DNA of 64,000 nucleotides, taken from positions 1,426,001-1,490,000 of the forward strand of contig NZ_CP009302.1 in assembly GCF_000814825.1 (NCBI RefSeq). Direction: 5' to 3'. Position 1 is the first letter of the stretch. The number at the start of each line of letters is the position of its first letter. The stretch is from Berryella intestinalis (GTDB lineage Bacteria; Actinomycetota; Coriobacteriia; Coriobacteriales; Eggerthellaceae). A program made the translations under genes and the position numbers. Shown here in pieces: positions 17,975 to 26,485 of the stretch. The notes beneath the pieces are model-generated. The model was not told the DNA's origin. It was given only the letters and a program-made list of their open reading frames with translations, and made no database searches.

Positions 17975-18418
17975 CTAGTCGGCAAGCGGCTTGCCGAGCT
18001 GCCGGGCGAGAACCGGCAAAAGCTCGGCCATCGTGTCGTCGATGACCTTCTTCTTAAGCTGGCATTCCCATACGACGTGGACGCTCCAGCCGTCCTCTTC
18101 GAGCTTGGCGATGTTGGCCCGATCGCGCTCGACGTTGCGCTCGAACTTGACCGACCAGTACTCCACATGGGACTTCGGGACCGAGGGGTTGCAGTGGGGG
18201 CAGCGGTGCCAGAAGCACCCGTTCACGAACAGGGCCACCTTCTTTCCCGGCCAGGCCACGTCGGGTCGGCCCGGCACCTTCCATTGAAGGCGGTACCCCG
18301 TCAGCCCGGCTGCGCGCAAACGCTCGCGCATCACAAGCTCGGGCTTGGTGTTCGCGCGCTTGTTGCCCTGCATCGACTTGCGGACATGATCGTTCACCGC
18401 TTTGGGAGCGCCTTCGCC
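17975..18418 (-). CDS. vsr: Very-short-patch-repair (Vsr) endonuclease, orphan
   Basis: 147 residues from a GTG with AAAGGGG eight bases upstream; a longer frame begins at TTG 78 bases further up but has no ribosome binding site. The core matches Vsr: MQGNKRANTKPELVMRERL, PGRPDVAWPGKKVALFVNG with the metal-binding Asp, CFWHRCPHC, and a C-terminal helix ending ARQLGKPLAD. Vsr nicks 5' of the mismatched T in T:G mispairs arising from deamination of 5-methylcytosine and normally travels with a Dcm-type methyltransferase. None is encoded within this window on either side, so it is an orphan here. Confidence 0.88.
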   Translation of the reverse strand, partial: GEGAPKAVNDHVRKSMQGNKRANTKPELVMRERLRAAGLTGYRLQWKVPGRPDVAWPGKKVALFVNGCFWHRCPHCNPSVPKSHVEYWSVKFERNVERDRANIAKLEEDGWSVHVVWECQLKKKVIDDTMAELLPVLARQLGKPLAD

Positions 18419-18614
18419 CACCGCCCGTTCCCCTTTCGCCGCGTTCCCTCCCGAATCCGCTCCGATCCGGAGGGGCCTTTGGCCTTGCCAAAACAACCGT
18501 TCGAAACGGGAGGATGATGCTCGCGCCCCCCAAAAGCAAATCCAAACGTCTAATAGCGCCAGTTCAAAAGAATTGTCGGCATAATTTCATCTTTCCTTCA
18601 CAGTTGGATTGGGA

Positions 18615-18652
18615 GATAATACGGCTGATAGTGCGCCGTCGACAACGGCGCA
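18615..18652 (+). promoter_or_regulatory. Candidate promoter and operator of the sialate transporter operon
   Basis: GATAAT (18615-18620) is a good -10 box, though the -35 is weak. Twelve bases on, TGCGCCGT and ACGGCGCA (18632-18652) form a perfect 8-bp inverted repeat with a 5-base centre, overlapping the expected transcription start. That is the position of a repressor operator. No regulator gene is adjacent. Confidence 0.4.
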
Positions 18653-18686
18653 GGGAAGAAACTGTCAAACCAATCAGGAGGCATTA

Positions 18687-20288
18687 ATGCAGATGCAGAA
18701 GTCACAGCTGTCGCGCCGCACGTTCATCGCGGGCAGCGCGCTGGCCGCGGTCGCAGCCACGACCGGTCTCAGCCTTACCGGCTGCGGATCTTCCACCAGC
18801 GGTTCCTCGAGCTCGGGCGGCTCCACCGGAACCGTCGCCGACAAGCTTACCGGTGCGGTCGCCTACACCAGCACCAACGTCAACCCCATCGGCAACAGCT
18901 CCGCTCTGATGCTGGCTGCCACCTGGCATGTCTTCGAGGGCCTCTACGACCTCGACCTGCACACGTACAAGACCCACCCCTCGCTGGCCAAGGGCGAGCC
19001 CACCAAGGTGTCCGACACCGAGTACGAAGTCGCCCTGCGCGACGGCGCCCTGTTCTCCGACGGCAGCAAGGTCACCGCAGCCGACGTGGTGAACTCCTTC
19101 GAGAAGAACATGGCCGACGGGACCTACGGCGCGTTCCTCTCCTTCATCGAGTCCGTTACCGCCAAAGACGACGCGACGGTGACCTTCAAGCTGAAGTACG
19201 CTTTCGGCAGCCTCCTGCAGGCCCGCCTCTCCGTAGTGAAGATCTTCCCCGCCGCTCTCACCGAAGACCAGCTGAAGACCATGCCCATCGGTTCGGGCCC
19301 CTGGGCCTACGCCACGGTGAACGGCGATGACGGCGGCACCATGGTGTTCGAGCCCAACAAGCACTACACCGGCGAGTACCCCGCCGGCGCCGCTTCCATG
19401 GAATGGAACGTCCTTCTGGACGAGACCTCCCGCACCACGGCGCTTCAGGAAGCCTCCGTCCAGGTCATGGAGAACGTGCCCGACGCCAACGCCGACCAGC
19501 TCACCGCCGCCGGCGCCTCGGTCGAGTACGTCCAGGGCTTCAACCAGGCCTTCCTGATGTTCAACACCCTGAAGGCGCCCTTCAACGACAAGCGCGTCCG
19601 CCAGGCGTTCTTCTATGCCATCGACGTCGACAAGCTCATCAAGAACCAGATGAACGGCAACGCCACCGCCGTCACCGGCTTCCTCCCCAAGACCCACTCG
19701 AACTACCATGAGGCTTCGACGGTCTACACCTACGATCCCGAGAAGGCCAAGGCGCTGCTCGCCGAGGCCGGCGCTACGGGCCTGAGCTTCACCCTGCTCA
19801 CCAACAACAACTGGGTGAAGAACCTCGCCGCCCAGATCAAGAACGACCTGGACGCCGCGGGCATCAGCTGCACCATCCAGGAGGAGAAGATCGACTGGAG
19901 CAAGCTGGCGGAATCCGACAGCGAGCTGCCTTACGACGTCATGCTGACCCCGGGCGACCCGACCTGCTTCGGCAACGACCCCGACCTGCTGATGACCTGG
20001 TGGTACGGCGACAACGTGTGGACGCGCGGCCGTTCGTGCTGGAAGAAGCAGGAAGGCAGCCGCTGGGCCGAGCTCCAGGAGCTCATGCAGCAGGCGCGCG
20101 AGGCCACCGAGGGCGCTCAGCAGTCCCTGTGGAACCAGTGCTTCGACATCATCGCCGACGAGGCGCCGCTCTACCCGCTGTTCCACCGCAAGCTCGCGAC
20201 CGGCTACCAGCCCAAGATGATCGAGGGCTTCGAGCCCATCGCCACCACCGGTCTGGTGTTCCTGGGCGCCAAGGTGCGCAAGGCGTAG
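18687..20288 (+). CDS. ABC transporter substrate-binding lipoprotein (family 5, oligopeptide type)
   Basis: 533 residues. The signal combines a twin-arginine motif (SRRTFIAGSALAAVAATTG) with a lipobox LTGCG, so the mature protein starts at Cys and is anchored outside the membrane. The body is a large bilobal SBP_bac_5 fold: the early VFEGLYDLD, LRDGALFSDGSKVTAADVVNS and the late YPLFHRKLATGYQP are family landmarks. The family binds peptides, nickel, opines and, in Haemophilus ducreyi SatA, sialic acid. Genes downstream for NanA-, ROK- and NanE-like enzymes point to N-acetylneuraminate or a related amino sugar; that is inference. The start has AGGAGG. Confidence 0.85.
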   Translation: MQMQKSQLSRRTFIAGSALAAVAATTGLSLTGCGSSTSGSSSSGGSTGTVADKLTGAVAYTSTNVNPIGNSSALMLAATWHVFEGLYDLDLHTYKTHPSLAKGEPTKVSDTEYEVALRDGALFSDGSKVTAADVVNSFEKNMADGTYGAFLSFIESVTAKDDATVTFKLKYAFGSLLQARLSVVKIFPAALTEDQLKTMPIGSGPWAYATVNGDDGGTMVFEPNKHYTGEYPAGAASMEWNVLLDETSRTTALQEASVQVMENVPDANADQLTAAGASVEYVQGFNQAFLMFNTLKAPFNDKRVRQAFFYAIDVDKLIKNQMNGNATAVTGFLPKTHSNYHEASTVYTYDPEKAKALLAEAGATGLSFTLLTNNNWVKNLAAQIKNDLDAAGISCTIQEEKIDWSKLAESDSELPYDVMLTPGDPTCFGNDPDLLMTWWYGDNVWTRGRSCWKKQEGSRWAELQELMQQAREATEGAQQSLWNQCFDIIADEAPLYPLFHRKLATGYQPKMIEGFEPIATTGLVFLGAKVRKA

Positions 20289-20315
20289 GGACCCCTCCCA
20301 CATACAGCCTATCGG

Positions 20316-20347
20316 AAGGCCCCGCAGCACGCTCGCTGCGGGGCCTT
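20316..20347 (+). terminator. Terminator/attenuator between binding protein and permease genes
   Basis: A 13-bp perfect stem (AAGGCCCCGCAGC / GCTGCGGGGCCTT) with a 6-base loop followed by CTCCTTAATAATG. Such intergenic stems commonly let the binding protein be made in excess over the membrane subunits. Confidence 0.7.
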
Positions 20348-20532
20348 CTCCTTAATAATGAATAGCTTGTCGGAATCGTCTTGAGGGCGCCATCCAAAGA
20401 GCTTTCATATAGAATGGCTTGTGGCTTAATCCGCCGCTTGTTTCGTCATGCCAAAAAACAGGCAAGCGGCGTATTCAAGCCGATGTAGCAAAAGGGGCGC
20501 ACGCGTCCCTGTCATTGGAAAGGGGGGAACCG

Positions 20533-21489
20533 GTGAACAACCTATTACGTCTTATAGGCAGGCGCCTGGTCGCTTTGCCCATCATGATAATAGGCGTCAC
20601 TATCCTCGTATTCTTCCTCATGTCGCTTTCCCCTATCGACCAGGCCTATTCGGTCTTGGGTGAGGGCGCATCGGAAGCGCAGGTTCAGCAATACCGCGAC
20701 GAGCACGGGCTGAACGATCCCGTCGTCGTTCAGTACGGCAACTTCATGGCCGGCCTCGTCCACGGAGACCTGGGCACCTACGGCGCCAACAACGCCTCGG
20801 TCGCCGAGCGCATCTCCCAGGCCCTGCCCGTTACCATGCAGCTCACCTTCGCGGGCCTCATCATCGCGGTCATCATCGCGGTCATCCTCGGCGTCATCTC
20901 GGCGCTGTACCGAGACAAATGGCCCGACCAGATCATCCGCGTCTTTTCCGTCGCCTGCATCGCCACGCCCTCGTTCTGGCTGGCCGTCCTGCTCATCCTG
21001 CTGTTCTCGGTGAACCTCGGCACGTTCCCGGCATCGGGCCCGCTGCCCGCCTTCGCCGAAAACCCCCTCGGCTGGATCACGCGCATGGCGCTTCCCTCCT
21101 TCGCCCTGGGCGTTCCTTTGGCCGGACAGCTGACGCGCGTCATCCGCACGTCCATGGTCGAAGAGCTCGACAAGGACTACGTCCGCACCGCCCTAGGCGC
21201 CGGCATCCCCAAAAACGTGGTCATCGCGCGCAACGTGCTGCGCAACGCCCTCATCACCCCCGTCACCGTCTTGGGTATGCGCATTGGCTACCTCATCGGA
21301 GGCGCCGTGGTCATCGAGGTCATCTTCAACCTCCCCGGCATGGGCATGGCGATCGTGTCCGGCATCCAGTCCAACTACGTCATGCTGGTGCAGGGCGTCG
21401 TCTTGGTGGTCGCCATCACGTTCATCATCATCAACATCATCGTCGACATGCTCTACATCCTGATCGACCCCCGAATTAGGACGGTGTAA
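20533..21489 (+). CDS. ABC transporter permease (DppB/OppB type)
   Basis: 318 residues with a GTG start behind AGGGGGG. It has six hydrophobic segments, an N-terminal LLRLIGRRLVALPIMIIGVTI typical of DppB, and the EAA-loop region RTALGAGIPKNVVIARNVLRNAL that docks to the ATPase. It ends two bases before the next gene. It forms the channel with the permease half of the following fused protein. Confidence 0.92.
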   Translation: MNNLLRLIGRRLVALPIMIIGVTILVFFLMSLSPIDQAYSVLGEGASEAQVQQYRDEHGLNDPVVVQYGNFMAGLVHGDLGTYGANNASVAERISQALPVTMQLTFAGLIIAVIIAVILGVISALYRDKWPDQIIRVFSVACIATPSFWLAVLLILLFSVNLGTFPASGPLPAFAENPLGWITRMALPSFALGVPLAGQLTRVIRTSMVEELDKDYVRTALGAGIPKNVVIARNVLRNALITPVTVLGMRIGYLIGGAVVIEVIFNLPGMGMAIVSGIQSNYVMLVQGVVLVVAITFIIINIIVDMLYILIDPRIRTV

Positions 21490-21491
21490 GC

Positions 21492-23516
21492 ATGGCCTTG
21501 CGTGAAAACCTCACCCAGAAGTTCGAGCAGAACCCGGGCAAGATCCGCCTGCGCCGCTGGAAGGCCATGTCGGTCGGATCCCGCGTCTCGCTCATCGTCC
21601 TGGCGGCGGTCGTGGCCGTGGCGCTGCTGGCCCAGGTGCTCGCACCGTTCGACCCCCTGACCATCTTCGATGCGCGTCAGGCGCCCAGCTCCACCTACCT
21701 TTTCGGCACCGACGACAAGGGCCGCGACGTCTTGTCCCGCATGATGTACGGCGCGCGCTACTCGCTGACCATCGGCTTGGGAGCGACGCTGTTCGCCTTC
21801 GTCTGCGGATCCATCATCGGCGCGGTCGCCGCCGTCAGCCGCAAGTGGATCTCCGAAGTCATCATGCGCATCCTCGACGTGGTCATGTCCTTCCCCGGCA
21901 TCGCGCTGGCCGCCACCTTCGTCATCGTGTTCGGCACCAGCGTCCCCTCGCTCATCTTCGCCATCGGCTTCCTCTACATCCCGCAGATCGCCCGCATCGT
22001 GCGCGCGAACGTCATGAGCGAGTACAACCAGGACTACGTCCGCGCCGTCGTCGTGTCCGGCGCCCGCGCGCCCCACATCCTCATCAAGCACGTCGTGAGG
22101 AACTGCATCGCCCCCATCGTGGTGTTCACCATCGTGCTCGTGGCCGACGCCATCGTGTTCGAGGCCTCGCTGTCCTTCATCAGCGCCGGTATCCCCGAGC
22201 CTACCCCCACCTGGGGCAACATTCTTGCAGACGCCCGCGGCGGCGTTCTTTCGGGCCGCTGGTGGCAGGCGCTGTTCCCCGGCCTGGCCATCATGATCAC
22301 GGTCCTGTGCCTGAACATCCTGTCCGAGGGCATCACCGACGCCATGGCGGCTGCCCCCAAGGCCCCCGTCAAGGCCTCCGACGACAACCTCGTCGCCAAC
22401 CGCGAGGCCGACAAGCTGGTCTCCGATCCGCGCCTGGCATACGCCGCGCAGGCCGAATCGCTCGAGCAGCGGCTCTCCCAGCTGCGCGAGATCGAGGAGA
22501 AGCGCTCCGACCGCTTCCCGGCCCGCACCGACGTTCCCCCCGTGCTGGAGGTCAAGGACCTCTGCATCCGCTTCCCGCGCCACGGCAACGTGAACGTCGT
22601 CGACCACGTGAGCTTCGTGGTCCGTCCGCGCCAGACCATGGGCCTTGTGGGCGAGTCCGGCTGCGGCAAGTCCATCACCTCGCTCACCATCATGGGTCTG
22701 CTCGATCCGCGCGCCGAGATCACCGGCGAGATCATCTACAACGGCCAGAACCTGGTGGGCCTCGACAACAAGCACTACAACCAGCTGCGCGGGCGCGAGA
22801 TCGCCATGATCTACCAGGACGCCCTGTCCTCGCTGAACCCCTCGATGCTCATCCGCACCCAGATGAAGCAGCTCACGAGTCGCGGCGGCACGCGTAGCGC
22901 CGAAGAGCTGCTCGAGCTGGTGGGCCTCGACCCGAAGCGCACGTTGGACTCGTATCCCCACGAGCTTTCGGGCGGGCAGCGCCAGCGCGTCCTGATCGCC
23001 ATGGCGCTCACGCGCGACCCCAAGGTCATCATCGCCGACGAGCCCACCACCGCCCTCGACGTGACAGTGCAAAAGCAGGTCATCGATCTTCTGAACAAGC
23101 TCCAGAAAGAGCTGGGCTTCGCAATGGTCTTCGTCAGCCACGACCTCGCGCTGGTCGCCGAGGTGGCCAACTCCATCACGGTCATGTACGCCGGCCAGGT
23201 CGTCGAGCAGGGCCCGGTCAGCGACATCCTGTGCCACCCCGTCCACGAGTACACCCGCGGCCTTTTGGGCTCGGTGCTCTCGATCGAGGCGGGCGGGGAT
23301 CGCCTGCACCAGGTGCCGGGCTCGGTCCCCTCTCCCAAGGACTTCCCCGAGGGCGACCGCTTCACGCCGCGTTCCAGCCATCCCGACAAGGTGTCCCCCA
23401 TCCGCCCGATGATCAAGCAGGTTGCGGGAACCGATCATTACTATGCCGAGCTTCCCGACAGCGAACTCGCCCGTCTGGGAATCGAACCGTACATCAAAGG
23501 AGGTGCGAACCGATGA
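21492..23516 (+). CDS. Fused ABC permease-ATPase (DppC-DppD fusion)
   Basis: 674 residues. Residues 1 to about 300 are a DppC-type permease (AQVLAPFDPLTIFDARQAPSS, then FGTDDKGRDVLSRMMYGAR, and the EAA loop). After a linker rich in Arg/Glu, residues from about 345 are an ATPase with Walker A GESGCGKS, signature LSGGQRQRVLIAMAL and Walker B VIIADEPTTALD, followed by the oligopeptide-type C-terminal extension. There is no stop or frameshift at the joint, so the fusion is real. SatABCD/SiaEFGI sialate importers are, as I recall, built the same way. It overlaps the next gene by four bases. Confidence 0.92.
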   Translation: MALRENLTQKFEQNPGKIRLRRWKAMSVGSRVSLIVLAAVVAVALLAQVLAPFDPLTIFDARQAPSSTYLFGTDDKGRDVLSRMMYGARYSLTIGLGATLFAFVCGSIIGAVAAVSRKWISEVIMRILDVVMSFPGIALAATFVIVFGTSVPSLIFAIGFLYIPQIARIVRANVMSEYNQDYVRAVVVSGARAPHILIKHVVRNCIAPIVVFTIVLVADAIVFEASLSFISAGIPEPTPTWGNILADARGGVLSGRWWQALFPGLAIMITVLCLNILSEGITDAMAAAPKAPVKASDDNLVANREADKLVSDPRLAYAAQAESLEQRLSQLREIEEKRSDRFPARTDVPPVLEVKDLCIRFPRHGNVNVVDHVSFVVRPRQTMGLVGESGCGKSITSLTIMGLLDPRAEITGEIIYNGQNLVGLDNKHYNQLRGREIAMIYQDALSSLNPSMLIRTQMKQLTSRGGTRSAEELLELVGLDPKRTLDSYPHELSGGQRQRVLIAMALTRDPKVIIADEPTTALDVTVQKQVIDLLNKLQKELGFAMVFVSHDLALVAEVANSITVMYAGQVVEQGPVSDILCHPVHEYTRGLLGSVLSIEAGGDRLHQVPGSVPSPKDFPEGDRFTPRSSHPDKVSPIRPMIKQVAGTDHYYAELPDSELARLGIEPYIKGGANR

Positions 23517-24388
23517 GCCAGACCTCTGACGCCAAAGCAAGCGCCGAAGCCGCGCAGGCGGCGGCAAGCCCCGCTGCCGAGGAGCCCATCATCTTCTTGG
23601 ACGACATCTCCGTCGTGTTCAAGACGCGCACCGGGTCGCTTCTGAACCCCAACCGCGTCACGGCCGTCAACCACCTCACCCTCAAGCTGCACCGCGGCGA
23701 GACGCTGGGCATCGTGGGAGAGTCCGGCTGCGGGAAATCCACCACCGCCAACGTGATGTGCGGCCTGCAGACCCCGACCAGCGGCCAGGTGTTCTTCAAG
23801 GGCGAGAACGTGACGAAGCGCTCCGCCGAGCAGCGCCGCCATATCGGGCGCGTGATCTCGGTCGTGTTCCAAGACCCCGCCACCGCCCTGAACGCGCGCA
23901 TGTCCGTGGCCGATCAGCTGCTCGACCCCATGCGCGTCCACAAGGTCGGAACGCCCCAGGAGCAGGCCGCGCGCGTGCGCGAGCTCATCGGCATGGTGGG
24001 CCTGCCCTCCTCCGTCCTCGACGCGCTGCCCGGGCAGCTTTCGGGCGGCCAGCGCCAACGCGTCGCCATCGCGCGCGCCCTGTCGCTTTCGCCCGACGCG
24101 ATCATCGCCGACGAGCCCACCAGCGCCCTCGACGTGTCGGTGCGCGCCCAGATCCTCAACCTTCTGATGGACCTCAAGCGCGAGCTGCAGCTTTCCATGG
24201 TCTTCATCAGCCACGACATCCAAACGGTTCGCTACATCTCCGATCAGATCGTGGTTATGAACAAAGGGCAGGCCGTCGAGCGCGGCAAAGCCTCCGAGGT
24301 GTTCGACAACCCCCAGGACGACTACACCAAGCTGCTTTTGGGCGCGGCGCCGTCGCTGCTTCACCCCGATCCGTCGCTTCTGAGCTGA
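23513..24388 (+). CDS. ABC transporter ATPase (DppF/OppF type)
   Basis: 291 residues. Walker A GESGCGKSTTANVMCG, signature LSGGQRQRVAIARAL, Walker B AIIADEPTSALD and H-loop VFISHDIQ are all intact. It pairs with the ATPase half of the fused protein as the second nucleotide-binding domain. The ATG overlaps the upstream stop (ATGA), behind AAAGGAGGTG. The C-terminus is slightly shorter than in OppF, ending soon after DNPQDDYTKLLLGAAPSLL. Confidence 0.92.
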   Translation: MSQTSDAKASAEAAQAAASPAAEEPIIFLDDISVVFKTRTGSLLNPNRVTAVNHLTLKLHRGETLGIVGESGCGKSTTANVMCGLQTPTSGQVFFKGENVTKRSAEQRRHIGRVISVVFQDPATALNARMSVADQLLDPMRVHKVGTPQEQAARVRELIGMVGLPSSVLDALPGQLSGGQRQRVAIARALSLSPDAIIADEPTSALDVSVRAQILNLLMDLKRELQLSMVFISHDIQTVRYISDQIVVMNKGQAVERGKASEVFDNPQDDYTKLLLGAAPSLLHPDPSLLS

Positions 24389-24425
24389 TTCGCTGAACAA
24401 ACACGCGCGCACGCGCTTATTCCCT

Positions 24426-24460
24426 CGGTCCCGTTGTATGCTGTTCGCGCAACGGGACCG
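24426..24460 (+). promoter_or_regulatory. Stem-loop in the leader of the NanA-like gene
   Basis: An 11-bp perfect inverted repeat (CGGTCCCGTTG / CAACGGGACCG) with a 13-base loop lies between the transporter and the lyase gene. No T tract follows, so it is more likely an RNA-processing or regulatory structure than a terminator. Confidence 0.4.
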
Positions 24461-24486
24461 TATTCGTAGAAAGAGGAGCAATCCCT

Positions 24487-25431
24487 ATGTCCGATGCGCA
24501 ATTCAAAGGCGTCATTCCCCCGGTAGTCATCCCGCTCGATGCGAACCGCCAGATCGACCTGGTGGCGTTCGAGCGCACCATCAACCGCATGATCGAGGCG
24601 GGCGTCGACGGCCTGTTCTTCCTCGGATCCAGCGGAGAGGTCGCCTTCCTCACCGACGCCCAGCGCTACCATGTGCTGCAGGAGGCCGTCGCCATCGTGG
24701 GCGGGCGCGTGCCCGTTCTCGCCGGCATCATCGATATGGAGACACTGCGCGTCATCGACCAGGCGAAGCGCGCCGAGGGCTTCGGCGTCGACGGCCTGGT
24801 CGCCACCGCGCCGTTCTACGCACTGGGCGGCCCGCGCGAGGTCGAGCGCCACTTCCGCGTTATCCGCGAGAACAGCAACCTGCCTCTGTTCGCCTACGAC
24901 CTGCCCGTGTGCGTTCACACCAAGCTCGATCCCACCATGTTGGTGAAGCTGGGCACCGAAGGCGTCCTGCAGGGCGTCAAGGACTCCTCGGGCGACGACG
25001 TGGCCTTCCGCTGGCTGTGCCTTCAGAACAAGGACGCCGGACACCCCCTGCAGCTGTTCACCGGCCATGAGGTGGTCGTCGACGGCGCGTACCTCAGCGG
25101 TGCCGACGGGTCCGTCCCCGGGCTCGCCAACCTCGATCCGGTCAGCTACGTCGAGCAGTGGCGCGCCTACCAGGCAGGCGACTGGGAGCGCGTCCGCCAG
25201 ATCCAGGATCACCTGGCCCATCTCATGTACATCGTCCGCAACGTGGATGCCACGGTGGGCTTCGGGGCCGGCGTGGGAGCGTTCAAGACGGCCCTGTGGC
25301 AGATGGGCGTGTTCAACACGAACCAGATGCGCGAGCCCGTCCAGCCGCTCGTCGGCAAGGACGTCGAGACCATCGTGTCCGTCCTGAAGGAAAACGGCCT
25401 CATGGACGCCGAGGCCCCCGTCCGCGCCTAG
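24487..25431 (+). CDS. NanA-like lyase (dihydrodipicolinate synthase family)
   Basis: 314 residues, a TIM-barrel class I aldolase. GSSGEV holds the carboxylate-binding turn, AYDLP the catalytic Tyr, and GVKDSSGD the Schiff-base Lys. In this family the same fold gives N-acetylneuraminate lyase, dihydrodipicolinate synthase and ketodeoxygluconate aldolase. The sugar-acid GSSGEV pattern and the ROK and NanE genes behind it favour cleavage of N-acetylneuraminate to N-acetylmannosamine and pyruvate. The spacing of the motifs differs from E. coli NanA, so substrate assignment is contextual. AAGAGGAG precedes the ATG. Confidence 0.75.
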   Translation: MSDAQFKGVIPPVVIPLDANRQIDLVAFERTINRMIEAGVDGLFFLGSSGEVAFLTDAQRYHVLQEAVAIVGGRVPVLAGIIDMETLRVIDQAKRAEGFGVDGLVATAPFYALGGPREVERHFRVIRENSNLPLFAYDLPVCVHTKLDPTMLVKLGTEGVLQGVKDSSGDDVAFRWLCLQNKDAGHPLQLFTGHEVVVDGAYLSGADGSVPGLANLDPVSYVEQWRAYQAGDWERVRQIQDHLAHLMYIVRNVDATVGFGAGVGAFKTALWQMGVFNTNQMREPVQPLVGKDVETIVSVLKENGLMDAEAPVRA

Positions 25432-25438
25432 GTTCCCG

Positions 25439-25478
25439 AAAGGCCGAGCTCCGGTCCTCTGCCCGAGCTCGGCCTTTT
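25439..25478 (+). terminator. Intercistronic terminator after the NanA-like gene
   Basis: A 13-bp stem (AAAGGCCGAGCTC / GAGCTCGGCCTTT) followed by TTCTTC, only 17 bases before the next ATG. It probably lowers, rather than abolishes, expression of the kinase and epimerase. Confidence 0.65.
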
Positions 25479-25494
25479 CTTCGATAGGAGACCC

Positions 25495-26481
25495 ATGCCC
25501 TCATCCGCTCATCTGCCATCGCACCCGTTCAGCGTGGTCGCACTCGACGTAGGCGGAACGAAGATCGCCGGCGGGCTGGTTACGTACCCCGAGAAAGGCG
25601 CCCGTCCCGACGTGTCGCGCCCCGTATCGGTTCCCACCGACGCGGCCCGCGGGGGCGCCGCCGTGCTCGACGATATGGTCGAGGTGGCGCGCACCCTCAT
25701 CGCGCAGGCGACCTGCCCCGTCATCGGCATCGGAGCCGATACGGCCGGGGTCGTCGATCCCGAGACGGGCTCGATCGCCTATGCCAACCAGATCATGCCC
25801 GGCTGGACCGGGCGCGCCGTCGCGCGCCGCCTCGCAAGCGAGTTCGACCTGTCCGCCGCCAACATGGGAGACGTGCACGCCCATGCGCTGGGCGAGGCCC
25901 GCTGGGGCGCAGCGTGCGGATTGCACAGCTGCCTCATGGTGGGCATCGGCACCGGTCTGGGAGGCGCCTTCGTTCTGGACGGCAAGGTGCTGCGCGGGTT
26001 CCGGGGCGCAGCCGGGCACATCGGGCACACCCTCCATCACCTCGCCTGCGACCTCCCCTGCGCCTGCGGAGGCGCCTCGCATGCCGAAACGGTGACGTCG
26101 GGAACCGCCTTATGCGCCCGCTACCAGGGAAAGAGCTTCGGAGACGAGCTGGATCCGTCCTGCATGGGCGCCGAGATCGCCCGACGGGCGGAAACCGGGG
26201 ACGAGCGAGCCGCCGAGGCGATAGAGTTCGCCGGCGACGCGCTGGGACAGGCGATCGGATCGTGGTGCAACATCCTCGATCCCGAGGCCGTAGTGCTGTC
26301 CGGTTCGGTGGTGAACGCAGGCCCGCGCTGGCGCTACGCTCTGGAACAGGGATTCCAGCGCCAAGCACTCACCCCTTTGTCCGATACGCGCATCATCGAG
26401 GGCGCTTTGGGAGCAAGTGCGCCCCTCATCGGCGCCGCCGAGAACCTGCTCGATTCGATCGATGCATCCGCTAAGGAGTAA
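25495..26481 (+). CDS. ROK-family sugar kinase, probable N-acetylmannosamine kinase
   Basis: 328 residues. The N-terminal phosphate motif is VALDVGGTKIAGGLV; GIGTGLGGAFVLDGKVLRG and AAGHIGHTLHH follow, and the ROK zinc motif appears as CACGGASHAE, where the usual GC pair is replaced by SH. ROK proteins are sugar kinases or repressors; no helix-turn-helix precedes the kinase fold, so it is a kinase. Between NanA-like and NanE genes the expected substrate is N-acetylmannosamine, giving ManNAc-6-phosphate. Glucokinase activity cannot be excluded. GATAGGAGA precedes the ATG. Confidence 0.82.
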   Translation: MPSSAHLPSHPFSVVALDVGGTKIAGGLVTYPEKGARPDVSRPVSVPTDAARGGAAVLDDMVEVARTLIAQATCPVIGIGADTAGVVDPETGSIAYANQIMPGWTGRAVARRLASEFDLSAANMGDVHAHALGEARWGAACGLHSCLMVGIGTGLGGAFVLDGKVLRGFRGAAGHIGHTLHHLACDLPCACGGASHAETVTSGTALCARYQGKSFGDELDPSCMGAEIARRAETGDERAAEAIEFAGDALGQAIGSWCNILDPEAVVLSGSVVNAGPRWRYALEQGFQRQALTPLSDTRIIEGALGASAPLIGAAENLLDSIDASAKE

Positions 26482-26485
26482 CGCT

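Noticed and set aside
25495-26481. ROK protein as a transcriptional repressor
   Set aside because: The kinase fold starts at the N-terminus with no helix-turn-helix before it.
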